Below are positions 16,601 through 25,647 of a DNA stretch of 64,000 nucleotides, piece after piece. The notes beneath the pieces were generated by a model. It did not search any database. It saw only the letters and a program-made list of their open reading frames with translations, and was not told the origin of the DNA. Position 1 is the stretch's first letter. The number at the start of each line of letters is the position of its first letter. The position numbers were made by a program, and so were the translations under genes. Source of the DNA: Roseibium marinum (GTDB taxonomy: Bacteria > Pseudomonadota > Alphaproteobacteria > Rhizobiales > Stappiaceae); NCBI RefSeq assembly GCF_002906165.1, contig NZ_PPCN01000017.1, positions 1-64,000 on the forward strand. The letters are read 5' to 3'.

Positions 16601-19444
16601 ATGCCTCGCGTGGCCAAGTTTGGATCCTTTGAGCTCATCGTTGCCCAACGTTTGTTGACGCGGCACGGATCACACGTACCCGTCGGCAGCCGCGGCATGG
16701 AAATTCTGATCGCTCTTGTCGAAAACCACGGGCAGGTGCTGTCCCGGGATACCCTCATGGAGCGGGGGTGGCCGGGTTTGACCGTCGAAGAGACCAATCT
16801 GCGTTTTCAGATGTCATTGCTGCGCAAGGCACTTGGCGATGGTCAGGGCAATCAGCAGTACATCCAGAATGTTGTCGGCCGGGGATATTGTCTCGTTGCG
16901 CCGGTCGACTGGCATGAAAGCGGCGAAAATGCTGAAGCCGCCGACAAGACTGCAAGGAACGGTGGCAAGGGAATTCGTCAATCGCGTCTTCCCGCCATGC
17001 CTGGCTGCTTCATCGGCCGCGATGACGATGCGCGCAAACTGGTCGAACTCGTTGAGACAAGCCGACTCGTGAGCATTGTCGCCACGGGAGGCATGGGCAA
17101 GACCACCGTTGCTCTTGCCACCGCACACCGCCTGGCCGATAGGTTTGAAGGGAGGGTACACTTCTTTGACCTTTCGCCGGTCGTGGATAGCTCATCAGTT
17201 GCCGGTATCATTTCCTCCGGCCTTGGGCTGCCACCGCAAGGGGGAGATATACTTTCGGTTGTTGCCGGTCATCTCGCGGACGCCCATGCGCTTTTGATCC
17301 TGGACAATTGCGAGCACCTCTCCGAGGCCGTCGTTTCCGTGTGTGAAAGAATCGTCGAGGCGGCTCCCCAAGTCCACTTGTTGGCGACGACCCGGGAACC
17401 CTTACGAGCCCTTGGCGAGCATGTTTTTCGTCTCGCTCCGCTCGCAATTCCGGGAAAGGAGGAGCCCGTCACGGCAGAGCGGGCTCTGGCGTCATCCGCC
17501 GTTGAACTCTTCATGGATCGAGCGGCGGCAGGCGGGCACCGGGAACCGCTGACGGACAGGGACGCGAAAATCGTAGTCGACGTCTGCCGACAACTCGACG
17601 GTATCGCGCTGGCGATCGAGCTTGTCGCCAGCCGGGTCAGCACCTATGGCATCCGGGGGATCGCCGATCTCCTCGATGAGCGCATCAATTTGCACTGGAG
17701 CGGACAGCGTTCGGCCGTGCCGCGGCATCAAACGCTTGGAGCCATGATCGACTGGAGTTTCGGTCTCCTCAGCGATACGGGAAAGCGCATTCTGGTCCGG
17801 CTGGCGATTTTTGACGGTCCATTCACGATGAAAGCCGCGCAAGCCGTGGTCCAGGATGCCAAAACCGGCCTTTTCGAAGTTGGCAGCCAGCTTGCCGGAC
17901 TGGTGGAAAAATCGCTGGTGTTTACGGCCTCCACGGCCTCTCCCGTGCAATTCAAACTGCTTGAAACGACGCAATCCTATGTGTCCGCCAAATTGTCTGA
18001 CGACAGGGATTATGATGCCGTTGCCCTTCGACACGCGGAATATCAAACCGCAAGGCTGAAAGACGATGCGGTGGAGGACGCCATATTCGGCGGGCGGGAT
18101 ATGACAGGTTATTCGTCATCCGTCGCGGGCCTGCGCTCGGCATTGAACTGGACGTACAAAAAGCCGGAACATCGTGTGCTCTTTGTCAGGCTGGCAGCGC
18201 GGGCCGCACCGGTTTTTTACGGGTTGTCGCAACTTCCTGACTGTGAGTTGTGGTCCCGGAGAGGGCTTGAAAAGATCAGCGAGGAAGAACGGGGAACCGT
18301 ACTTGAGTTGCTGCTTCTCGAAGGGCTGGCGGTTGCATCGATGTTTAGCCTCGGCAACCAGCACTTCGTTCAGGAGAGTCTGGATCGGGGCATGGCCGTG
18401 GCGGAAGATCTCGGCCTTCTGGAACATCAGCTACACCTGCTTGCCGGGCAGGACATCCTGATGACGCGTGTGGCGAATTTCAATGCGATGGCAAACTTCA
18501 CGAACCGGAATTCCGATATCGCGACGGCCTCTGGCAAACCACAAGCGCTGGCAATGGTCGACTGGATGAACGGGGTGAGCTCGCATATGGCCGGAGACCA
18601 GAAGAAGGCGGTTCGATTTCTTGAACAAGGGTTCCGGCATGTTCCCGTCGCGTCGGATCTGCACGTCGATTACTTCGGTTTCGATCACAAGATTCGTGCG
18701 CTGATAGCGCTTGCCAGGGCGTCCTGGCTTATGGGCGATACGCAGAAGGCTCGGAAGGTGGCGGTCGAGGCGATTGCAAGCGCCGACCGGCGTCAACGGC
18801 CGGTGTCCATCTGCATTGCGCATATTTATACCGCGACGGTGGCAATCTGGGCCGGCGATCATGATACCGCGGATGTCTGGATCGACAGGCTCCTTGCGAC
18901 AACAGACCGTTTTTCCCTGACACCCTATGGCAATGTCGCCCGAGGGCTACTTGGACAATTGCGCGTTGCACGGGGCGAGTACAGGCAAGGGATCATCGAT
19001 CTGACCTCCGCAATTCTTGCCTGCCAGTCCGATACGCACCATGTCCTCGTTTCGGCATTTCAGCGAAGCCTCGCGGAGGGCCACCTGGCGAATGGGGATG
19101 ATGATGCTGCGCGGGATGCGCTTCAGGCAGGCATAGATCTTAGCGAGCGGTCTGGCGGCAAATACGATCTGGCCGCCCACTTCGTAACGGCTGCCGCGAT
19201 CGAGACGTCGACCGGAGCCAGTCCCGTTGCCTGGCTTGAACGTGCCGTGAAAGTCGCGCGCCACCAGTCTGCGCATCATCTGGAGATGCAGGCACTGATC
19301 GAACTCGCGGTACGCGCCGAACAGGCCGAAGAACGCCGGAGGTGGCGCGGTGACCTGGCTGAACTGACACGCCGGTTTCCCCGCGGCGCGACCGGTGGGA
19401 TCGTGGAAAGCGCACACGCCCTGCTGCGTACAGGCTCGGCCTGA
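16601..19444 (+). CDS. Winged-helix / STAND ATPase / helical-repeat transcriptional regulator
   Basis: The 947-residue protein has an OmpR/PhoB-type winged helix at about residues 5-101 (ending IQNVVGRGYCLVAP), then a STAND-type NTPase with Walker A GGMGKTT at 163-169, Walker B LLILDNCEHL at 231-240 and the sensor region LLATTREPLRALGE. The C-terminal half (from about residue 500) is helical and TPR-like without a known ligand domain. Such proteins act as ATP-driven switches that oligomerise on DNA. It lies directly before the isochorismatase-like, hydrolase and wrbA genes on the same strand, so it probably controls them. The trigger is unknown. Confidence 0.85.
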   Translation: MPRVAKFGSFELIVAQRLLTRHGSHVPVGSRGMEILIALVENHGQVLSRDTLMERGWPGLTVEETNLRFQMSLLRKALGDGQGNQQYIQNVVGRGYCLVAPVDWHESGENAEAADKTARNGGKGIRQSRLPAMPGCFIGRDDDARKLVELVETSRLVSIVATGGMGKTTVALATAHRLADRFEGRVHFFDLSPVVDSSSVAGIISSGLGLPPQGGDILSVVAGHLADAHALLILDNCEHLSEAVVSVCERIVEAAPQVHLLATTREPLRALGEHVFRLAPLAIPGKEEPVTAERALASSAVELFMDRAAAGGHREPLTDRDAKIVVDVCRQLDGIALAIELVASRVSTYGIRGIADLLDERINLHWSGQRSAVPRHQTLGAMIDWSFGLLSDTGKRILVRLAIFDGPFTMKAAQAVVQDAKTGLFEVGSQLAGLVEKSLVFTASTASPVQFKLLETTQSYVSAKLSDDRDYDAVALRHAEYQTARLKDDAVEDAIFGGRDMTGYSSSVAGLRSALNWTYKKPEHRVLFVRLAARAAPVFYGLSQLPDCELWSRRGLEKISEEERGTVLELLLLEGLAVASMFSLGNQHFVQESLDRGMAVAEDLGLLEHQLHLLAGQDILMTRVANFNAMANFTNRNSDIATASGKPQALAMVDWMNGVSSHMAGDQKKAVRFLEQGFRHVPVASDLHVDYFGFDHKIRALIALARASWLMGDTQKARKVAVEAIASADRRQRPVSICIAHIYTATVAIWAGDHDTADVWIDRLLATTDRFSLTPYGNVARGLLGQLRVARGEYRQGIIDLTSAILACQSDTHHVLVSAFQRSLAEGHLANGDDDAARDALQAGIDLSERSGGKYDLAAHFVTAAAIETSTGASPVAWLERAVKVARHQSAHHLEMQALIELAVRAEQAEERRRWRGDLAELTRRFPRGATGGIVESAHALLRTGSA

Positions 19445-19692
19445 CACAAACTCAAAGAGTTCAGCCCGGCTGACATGACGCTGCCGGGAATATTCATGTG
19501 CGGCCCGGGCACCGTGAGCGCTCCGGCGTCCTTTCGGCCAACGCTGCCTAACGCCGCCTAACATCTCCTAACTCGCCAGATTTCCGCGCTTGATCAATGC
19601 TGAGAGGGCAGGGACGCAGATGCCCTTGCAGACATCCTCGCCTGCCGCACGCTGCGGCCACAGCGGAAACCGATAGTTCAAGGAGAGATCCA

Positions 19693-20367
19693 TTGCTGCA
19701 ATTCAAAATCACGACGAAACGGGCACCCCGGCTTTCATTGCTGGCAACGATCACGGTCATTGCGGCGGTCACATTCGCCTTTACCGCCTTTGCACAGGTT
19801 GCGGAACCGAACCCTGGTTCAGATCTGCTGACGCCCGACAACCACGTTCTGATCCTGACCGATCGTCAGCCTCAAATGGCGTTCGCGGTCCGGTCTCACG
19901 ATGGCGCTGAGATGGAAGACGGTGGTGCCGCGCTGGCCAAGTTCGGCAAAACATTTCAGGTGCCGACCGTGCTCACGACAGTAGCGGCCGAAACCTTCTC
20001 CGGACCGATATTACCGGAGAACGCCATTGTCTTTCCCGAACAGGTGCCAATTGATCGGTCCACCATGACCGCCCGGGAAGACAAGGGCTTCATCGACGAG
20101 GTCAATCGTCACGGGAAAGGCAAAGTCGTGACCGACACTTCCGGCGGCGTGTGGGAAGAAGCCCAAACGATGGCCATCCAGCGCATGGCCCCCCAGGCAG
20201 GTGCCACACCGATTACCTGGATGCGATACGGGCTCGAGTTGCGGCGCGACCGGGCGCGCCAGGCGGCCTATGCGGACATCACGACGGTCATGAGGGAGGA
20301 TGGCGGCGGGTACGGCCCCGCCATCGCCTATGCCTACCAGATGTTCCATCTCCACGAAGGCAACTGA
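19693..20367 (+). CDS. Secreted isochorismatase-like protein lacking the catalytic cysteine
   Basis: The 224-residue product starts at a TTG (19693) preceded by AAGGAGAG and has a signal peptide ending near AFAQVA. The rest is like the YcaC-type cysteine hydrolases: LTPDNHVLILTDRQPQMAFA, VPTVLTTVAAETFSGPI and the C-terminal VTDTSGGVWEEAQTMAIQRM. Between KGKV and VTDTSGG, relatives have about 28 more residues containing the catalytic cysteine (a WTEVCV-type motif). Here that part is missing without a frameshift (near 20125). It is either an inactive remnant or a repurposed binding protein. An ATG at 19597 gives a longer frame without a ribosome-binding site. Confidence 0.75.
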   Translation: MLQFKITTKRAPRLSLLATITVIAAVTFAFTAFAQVAEPNPGSDLLTPDNHVLILTDRQPQMAFAVRSHDGAEMEDGGAALAKFGKTFQVPTVLTTVAAETFSGPILPENAIVFPEQVPIDRSTMTAREDKGFIDEVNRHGKGKVVTDTSGGVWEEAQTMAIQRMAPQAGATPITWMRYGLELRRDRARQAAYADITTVMREDGGGYGPAIAYAYQMFHLHEGN

Positions 20368-20482
20368 ACGCGATTTGGCGGCGCATCCCGACAGAAGTCG
20401 CGCCGCCGGCGCATTCAGACCGACAGCCGCCGAACCTCTATCCGCAAGCCAAACCTTCAATTGACGAAAAGGAAGCCGCGCG

Positions 20483-21460
20483 ATGACCCACGTCACCGAG
20501 ACCCCTTTGTCCTTGACGCGCCGTGAGGCGCTGATCGGCGGAGGGGTGCTGACCATAACCCTTTTCCTGCCGGCTCTCACCCTGCCGGCAACATCACCCG
20601 CCTATGCTCAAGGAGACATGACCATGGCAACCGTAACTACATCCGATGGCGTTGAAATTTTCTACAAGGATTGGGGACCGCGTGATGCGCAACCGATCGT
20701 GTTCCATCACGGCTGGCCGCTCAGTTCAGACGACTGGGACGCGCAATTGCTGTTTTTCGTTAACAAGGGATACCGGGTCATCGCGCATGACCGGCGCGGG
20801 CACGGCCGCTCCGCCCAAGTGTCCGAAGGACATGACATGGATCACTACGCCGCCGATGCTTCGGCTGTCGCCGAACATCTCGATCTTCGGAACGCTGTCC
20901 ACATCGGCCACTCGACAGGTGGCGGGGAAGTCGCGCGCTATGTCGCAAAGTACGGCGAACCCCAGGGACGCGTTGCCAAGGCAGTTCTTGTTGCCGCGAT
21001 TCCTCCCCTCATGCTGAAAACGGTATCCAACCCGGGCGGCCTGGCGATTGAAGTGTTCGACGGACTTCGCGCCGGTCTCGCAGCAAACCGTTCGCAATTC
21101 TTCCTGGATGTGCCCGGGGGCCCGTTCTACGGATTCAACCGTGAAGGTGCGGCAGTGATCCCGGGTGCCGTACAGAACTGGTGGCGGCAAGGCATGTTGG
21201 GCAGCGCCAAGGCTCATTACGATGGCATCAAGGCCTTTTCCGAAACCGATCAGACAGAAGACCTGAAAGCCATCGGCGTTCCCACGCTTGTCATGCATGG
21301 CGACGATGACCAGATCGTGCCGATCGACGATTCAGCACACCTGTCTGTGAAGCTTTTGAAAAACGGAACGCTCAAGGTTTACGAGGGATATTCCCACGGA
21401 ATGCTGACCGTAAACGCCGATGTTCTGAACCCTGACCTTCTTGCCTTCATCGAAAGCTGA
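20483..21460 (+). CDS. Secreted alpha/beta hydrolase, paralogue of the 7.7-kb gene
   Basis: The 325-residue protein has a Tat-type signal (LTRREALIGGG, then a hydrophobic run ending in SPAYAQ) and the same catalytic layout as the gene at 7665-8621: HHGWPLSSDDWDAQ, nucleophile GHSTGGG with Ser144, acid in GDDDQIVP and His in YSHG. Long identical stretches such as VIAHDRRGHGRS and PPLMLKT show recent shared ancestry. It likely hydrolyses esters or forms peracids in the periplasm. It follows the isochorismatase-like gene by 115 bases and precedes wrbA, within the island headed by the STAND regulator. Confidence 0.87.
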   Translation: MTHVTETPLSLTRREALIGGGVLTITLFLPALTLPATSPAYAQGDMTMATVTTSDGVEIFYKDWGPRDAQPIVFHHGWPLSSDDWDAQLLFFVNKGYRVIAHDRRGHGRSAQVSEGHDMDHYAADASAVAEHLDLRNAVHIGHSTGGGEVARYVAKYGEPQGRVAKAVLVAAIPPLMLKTVSNPGGLAIEVFDGLRAGLAANRSQFFLDVPGGPFYGFNREGAAVIPGAVQNWWRQGMLGSAKAHYDGIKAFSETDQTEDLKAIGVPTLVMHGDDDQIVPIDDSAHLSVKLLKNGTLKVYEGYSHGMLTVNADVLNPDLLAFIES

Positions 21461-21688
21461 AGAAACCACGCGACACAAGCACGGTTTCCGCCAGGAACGG
21501 ATGCCGTGCGTGATCCTGACCGATCGGAAGATCGATACTTTTTTGAACCCGGCGCAGGAATTCCTCCCAGCTATATCGGCTGACGCCCTGAAAACCCGAT
21601 CTGAAGAAGGCCGGTGGAGTTCAGGCGGCTGAGCCACGGCTGCGAAGAAGCTGCCTGACCATCTCCCTTCCCAACAAAGGAGCGAACC

Positions 21689-22285
21689 ATGACGAAAGTC
21701 TTGATACTCTACTATTCAACATATGGTCACGTTGAAACCATGGCGACCAGCGTGGCCGCGGGTGCTCGCGACGCGGGGGCCGACGTGTCGGTAAAACGCG
21801 TTCCCGAGCTCATGCCGGATGATGTAGCCAGAAATGCGGGGGTCAAACTCGACCAGGACGCGCCGCTGGCGACGCCTGGCGAACTGGACCAGTATGACGC
21901 GATCATTTTCGGGACGCCCACGCGCTTCGGCAACATGGCAAGCCAGATGCGCAACTTCCTGGACCAGACCGGAGGGTTGTGGGCGCAGGGCAAGCTCATC
22001 GGTAAAGTCGGTTCCGTGTTCACCTCGACCGGCACGGGGGGAGGCCAGGAGACAACCATCACTTCCTTCCATTCAACCTTGCTCCATCATGGAATGGTTG
22101 TTGTCGGGCTTCCCTATTCGTCAGCCGGGTTGTCGAAGACCGACGAGACACGGGGCGGCAGTCCCTATGGCGCAGCGACGATCGCGGGTGCGGACGGTTC
22201 CCGGGTGCCATCGGCAACCGAGTTGCAACTGGCACATGACCAGGGCCGTTACGTCGCGGACATCGCCGGCCGCCTTGCCGCCTGA
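21689..22285 (+). CDS. wrbA: NAD(P)H:quinone oxidoreductase WrbA
   Basis: The 198-residue flavodoxin-like protein reduces quinones by two electrons with FMN. It shows the N-terminal FMN loop LYYSTYGHVETMA, GTPTRFGNMASQMRNFLDQTGGLW, STGTGGGQETT and the end SPYGAATIAG, all typical of WrbA. An AAAGGAG site lies before the ATG. A terminator about 110 bases downstream closes the island. It probably protects against redox-cycling compounds together with the neighbouring hydrolase. Confidence 0.95.
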   Translation: MTKVLILYYSTYGHVETMATSVAAGARDAGADVSVKRVPELMPDDVARNAGVKLDQDAPLATPGELDQYDAIIFGTPTRFGNMASQMRNFLDQTGGLWAQGKLIGKVGSVFTSTGTGGGQETTITSFHSTLLHHGMVVVGLPYSSAGLSKTDETRGGSPYGAATIAGADGSRVPSATELQLAHDQGRYVADIAGRLAA

Positions 22286-22393
22286 TCACAAGTAATATGC
22301 GCCTTCGGCGCGCAATATGTCTGGATTCCGGATCGGCGCTCGACTTGTGTCTCACTTGTCCGGACTGATGAAACTGGGTTTGTCAGCAGTCTG

Positions 22394-22423
22394 AGGCCCG
22401 CCAATCCGGCGGGCCTTTTTTGC
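22394..22423 (+). terminator. Rho-independent terminator after wrbA
   Basis: A 9-base stem (22394-22402 with 22408-22416) with a five-base loop is followed by six T. Confidence 0.9.
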
Positions 22424-22471
22424 CTGGATGGTTCTTCCGTATTGCCTGTTCACCAATCAAAGGCACCTGTT

Positions 22472-22960
22472 TCAGATATCGTTCCTCGGGATCCGGAGGA
22501 CCTGACCTGGGAAAATCACATTCGGGTCGTTCAGTATGTGCTGGTTGGCCTGAAAGATCGGCTGAAAGTCGGAATTGCCGTATTGCTGCTGCGCGATCTT
22601 CGTGAGTGTGTCGCCCGGCTTCACCGTATAGGGTTGCCAGCCACCGTAACCGGGTAGAATTTTCGGGCCGAAGAGGACCGGGATGACAACGGAAGGACCG
22701 TTTTCATTGCCGGTGTCGTCGGCAAGCGTCAGGAACAGCCGGTTGAGCTGGAAACTGTTGGTGTCCGGAATGTCTATCGAACCCTGAAATTGCCTGAGCC
22801 CGAGAGCGCCCACGTTGGCAAAGGAAGCATATTCGTCATGCCCCTCCGATACGCGGATGCTCAAGGTGCCTTCGAATGCCGCCGCGTTTCCTGAAATCAG
22901 AATTTTCGAGCCGACAAGATCGAACGGCTGGGGCTGCTGGATGTCGAGTGTAATGGTCAA
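22472..22960 (-). CDS. Gmad2 immunoglobulin-like and LysM domain protein
   Basis: The 162-residue protein has an Ig-like Gmad2-type domain at the front (PFDLVGSKILISGNAAAFEG, residues about 10-105) and a C-terminal LysM domain from YTVKPGDTLTKIAQQQYGN to FPGQVLRIP, which binds peptidoglycan sugars. I chose the TTG at 22960 because AAAGGA lies 8 bases upstream; earlier in-frame codons give a cysteine-rich non-homologous extension. No clear signal peptide is seen with this start, which is odd for a wall-binding protein. It ends convergently with wrbA. Confidence 0.78.
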   Translation of the reverse strand: MTITLDIQQPQPFDLVGSKILISGNAAAFEGTLSIRVSEGHDEYASFANVGALGLRQFQGSIDIPDTNSFQLNRLFLTLADDTGNENGPSVVIPVLFGPKILPGYGGWQPYTVKPGDTLTKIAQQQYGNSDFQPIFQANQHILNDPNVIFPGQVLRIPRNDI

Positions 22961-23271
22961 AACAATAATCCTTTCGAGCTGAAAAAATGTGTCTGGTGCC
23001 CTCCAGGTGACCGGATGATATCGCAATTTTCCGGGACGGGAAACAAGCGGGTGCAACTTCAGGGCGCATTTTTTGCAGCTTGCCGCTGACCGTCCGGAAT
23101 GCGCGGAGACCGCGATGCGATGCCCATCCTGCTCAAACGGGCGAAGTCCGCTGACCCGGAGAGGCAAGGCGTGCACTTGAAAGCACCGGCTTTTCCCTTG
23201 GCCTTGCGGTGGCGATCCGTTATGTCAGCGCAATCCGAATGTTTGTCCCCGAAAGCCCCAAGGCCCGGTAC

Positions 23272-24216
23272 ATGAACGATATTGCCGCCGACAGTCTGGA
23301 GAGCGAAGTCCCCGCGCTTCTGAGAAACGCGCCGTCCAGCGTGGAGTTCAAGAAGCTGCGCAAGCGGCTGCTCAGGCAGGCGCGGGAAGCAATCGGCGAT
23401 TTCGGCATGCTGGCGGAGGGCGCTTCGGATGAAAACAGGCCGAAATGGCTTGTCTGCCTGTCCGGCGGCAAGGACAGCTACACACTGCTGGCGGTGCTGA
23501 TCGAGCTGCAATGGCGCGGGCTGCTGCCGGTGGAGCTGATCGCCTGCAATCTCGATCAGGCGCAGCCGGGCTTTCCGACGCATATTCTGCCGCAGTTCTT
23601 CGAGGAGAACGGCATCAGGCATATCATTGTGCGCCAGGATACCTATTCCATCGTCACCGAAAAGATCCCGGCGCACCGGACCTATTGCTCGCTGTGCTCG
23701 CGCCTGCGGCGGGGGATCCTGTACCGGGTGGCGCGGGAACAGGGCTGCGAAGCCATCGTGCTCGGCCATCACCGCGAAGATATTCTGGAAACCTTCTTCA
23801 TGAATCTCTTCCATGGCGGGCGTCTGGCTTCCATGCCGCCGAAGCTGATCAATGACGAGGGCGATCTCCTGGTGCTGCGCCCGCTCGCCTACTCGGCCGA
23901 AAGCGACATCGCCAGGTTCGCCACGGGCATGCGTTTCCCGATCATTCCCTGCAATCTGTGCGGCTCGCAGGACGGGTTGCAGCGAGACGAAGTCAAGCGT
24001 TTGCTACAGACCTGGGAAAAGGAGACACCGGGGCGGCTCGGCATCATGGCCCGCGCGCTGGGCAACTCGCGACCTTCCCATCTGCTCGATCGGTCGCTTT
24101 ACGATTTCGTCAATCTGCGTCCCGCGGACGGGGAAGATGTACCGGACGGCGGCGAAGCTGAAGATCCCTGCGGGGCGAGCCTCGCCATGACGGCGAAGCT
24201 GTTCGCGGCGGAGTGA
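23272..24216 (+). CDS. ttcA: tRNA 2-thiocytidine(32) synthetase TtcA
   Basis: The 314-residue PP-loop ATPase makes 2-thiocytidine at tRNA position 32. The PP-loop SGGKDS lies at residues 64-69, and the Fe-S ligands are CSLC (139, 142) and CNLC (227, 230; three of these four cysteines would be the ligands by family rule). I took the ATG at 23272; a longer in-frame start at 23209 has no family match. The last 20 residues after DFVNLRP are variable. It stands alone and divergent from the LysM gene. Confidence 0.92.
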   Translation: MNDIAADSLESEVPALLRNAPSSVEFKKLRKRLLRQAREAIGDFGMLAEGASDENRPKWLVCLSGGKDSYTLLAVLIELQWRGLLPVELIACNLDQAQPGFPTHILPQFFEENGIRHIIVRQDTYSIVTEKIPAHRTYCSLCSRLRRGILYRVAREQGCEAIVLGHHREDILETFFMNLFHGGRLASMPPKLINDEGDLLVLRPLAYSAESDIARFATGMRFPIIPCNLCGSQDGLQRDEVKRLLQTWEKETPGRLGIMARALGNSRPSHLLDRSLYDFVNLRPADGEDVPDGGEAEDPCGASLAMTAKLFAAE

Positions 24217-24249
24217 GGCTGCTGCAGTCCGCGGCCTTGGCCCGCCCGG

Positions 24250-24348
24250 GATGTGCCCTTCGGCGGCTACAAGCAACCCGGCAACGGCAGCGAATACGCC
24301 CAATTCGGCCTGGCGGATTTCCTGGAGTTGAAGGCGATTACCGGGTGA
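24250..24348 (+). pseudogene. Aldehyde dehydrogenase C-terminal remnant
   Basis: A 32-codon frame reads DVPFGGYKQPGNGSEYAQ then FGLADFLELKAITG and a stop. This is the conserved C-terminal end of NAD(P)-dependent aldehyde dehydrogenases (PFGGYKQSGNGRE...FGLEEYLEVKAI). The rest of the enzyme, including its catalytic cysteine and glutamate, is absent; ttcA ends 33 bases upstream. It is a relic of a deleted gene. Confidence 0.8.
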
Positions 24349-24378
24349 GGTGATCTCGCCGAGGTCCACTTCAAGGCG

Positions 24379-24660
24379 TCAGCGAAGCGCCTTGTTGCCG
24401 TCGAAGCCGCCCATCGGCTGGTTGCGGACCAGGATCACCAGAGCTTCCTTGCTCGGGATGGCGTCCTTGAGGGCCACGCCGCCGTAGTTGGCGCAGAGGT
24501 CCTCGGCGGGTTTGTTATGGGCCGGTGTGAACATGGTGATGGTGCGGCAATCGACGCGCCGCAGTTCGCGGTCGGCGTCAAAGCTTCCGGACACGGCAAA
24601 TCCGATCCCGGCGAGGACCAGAGCGAAGGTGGAGGTGGCTGCAATCGTTTTCTTGTTCAT
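24379..24660 (-). CDS. Small exported hypothetical protein
   Basis: The 93-residue product has a signal-type N-terminus (MNKKTIAATST then a hydrophobic run to about residue 25) and a short mature part with two cysteines (RVDCRTITMF and AEDLCANYGG) that could form a disulfide. I chose the ATG at 24660 with GGGGA upstream rather than an earlier one at 24675. I do not recognise the family. It ends 31 bases after the aldehyde dehydrogenase remnant on the opposite strand. Confidence 0.6.
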   Translation of the reverse strand: MNKKTIAATSTFALVLAGIGFAVSGSFDADRELRRVDCRTITMFTPAHNKPAEDLCANYGGVALKDAIPSKEALVILVRNQPMGGFDGNKALR

Positions 24661-24780
24661 CGTCCCCGGTCCCATTCCCCGGCCCGTTCGTTTACAGGGC
24701 CTTGCGATATGGTCGAAGAATGGCGGAACGCACCTGTACTCATCCTGAAATCCGCATTCACCTTACGTTCAGTCTAGACG

Positions 24781-24823
24781 ATTCGGCAGAATTTGCCGAG
24801 TGCATGCCCGAATTCTGCCGGAT
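24781..24823. repeat. Inverted repeat in the 24.7-25.3-kb gap
   Basis: ATTCGGCAGAATT (24781-24793) pairs with AATTCTGCCGGAT (24811-24823), with one mismatch. The surrounding gap 24661-25314 has no convincing gene. Confidence 0.6.
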
Positions 24824-24924
24824 TCGATTCGGGACAACGTTGGATAAAGGCAGGACTGAAATGAGTTGGGCGGCAAAATGCCTTCCACTCAGGACCCATT
24901 CGAATGCCCTGGAAACGATTGGAC

Positions 24925-25285
24925 CCCGGCTCGGGGGCCGGGGTGACCGGCGTTGAGTGTGGAAACGCCCGGACACCCTTCCGGAATGACGCCCCGGGGG
25001 GAACCGCTCAGTAAATTGTGATGCGGTTTTGTCCGATCGGGCGGCAAGAGAATAAGCAAAAGAGACGGAGAAACGGTCCCTTAGCTCCGAAAGCTGAGAA
25101 ATAGAATCCGCTCAGGCGGGCACCGGCCGTTTACAGACTCCCGTTCCTCATCCCGGACGCAGCATGGCGAAGATCCGGGATCGGGGAGCCGAGGTCTGTC
25201 GGTGAAAAAGGTTTCTTATACGCAACGACTTGCGGCTCTCCGGTCCCGGCTCGCGCTTCGCTTGGCCGGGATGACTACGTTGGGA
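24925..25285. repeat. Cluster of REP-like GC-rich palindromes
   Basis: Three short palindromic units of the CCCGG...CCGGG kind occur: CCCCGGCTCGGGGGCCGGGG near 24926, TCCCGGACGCAGCATGGCGA...GATCCGGGATCGGGGA near 25152-25190 and CCGGTCCCGGCTCGCGCTTC...GGCCGGGATGAC near 25239-25274. They resemble the dispersed intergenic palindromes common in this order and the unit at 36453-36486. No coding function is seen. Confidence 0.5.
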
Positions 25286-25314
25286 ACAAACCTTTGTCAG
25301 CAGTATGAGTCCGC

Positions 25315-25647
25315 TCAGGCGGACTGCTTGGTCTCGACACCCTTTTCGGTGAACAGGCCCTGGAGTTCCTTGTTCTGGAACATTTCGCGGATGATGTCGC
25401 AGCCGCCGACGAATTCGCCCTTCACATAGAGTTGCGGAATGGTCGGCCAGTTGGAGAATTCCTTGATGCCCGTGCGCAGATCGTCATCCTCCAGCACGTT
25501 GATGCCTTTGTACGGGCTGCCGACATAGTCGAGGATCTGTACGACCTGGCCGGAAAATCCGCATTGCGGAAAGTTCGGCGTGCCTTTCATGAAGAGCACA
25601 ACATCGTTGCTGTCGACTTCGTTCTTGATCCAGTCCTGAATGCTCAT
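25315..25647 (-). CDS. grxD: Monothiol glutaredoxin, Grx4/GrxD type
   Basis: The 110-residue protein has the monothiol active site CGFS at residues 29-32 and the glutathione-binding NWPTIPQLYVKGEFVGGCDI region. Proteins of this class bind a [2Fe-2S] cluster together with BolA and take part in Fe-S delivery and iron sensing. The ATG at 25647 has AAGGA upstream and overlaps the stop of a 46-codon membrane ORF. bolA lies just upstream in the same direction, matching the known functional pair. Confidence 0.95.
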   Translation of the reverse strand: MSIQDWIKNEVDSNDVVLFMKGTPNFPQCGFSGQVVQILDYVGSPYKGINVLEDDDLRTGIKEFSNWPTIPQLYVKGEFVGGCDIIREMFQNKELQGLFTEKGVETKQSA

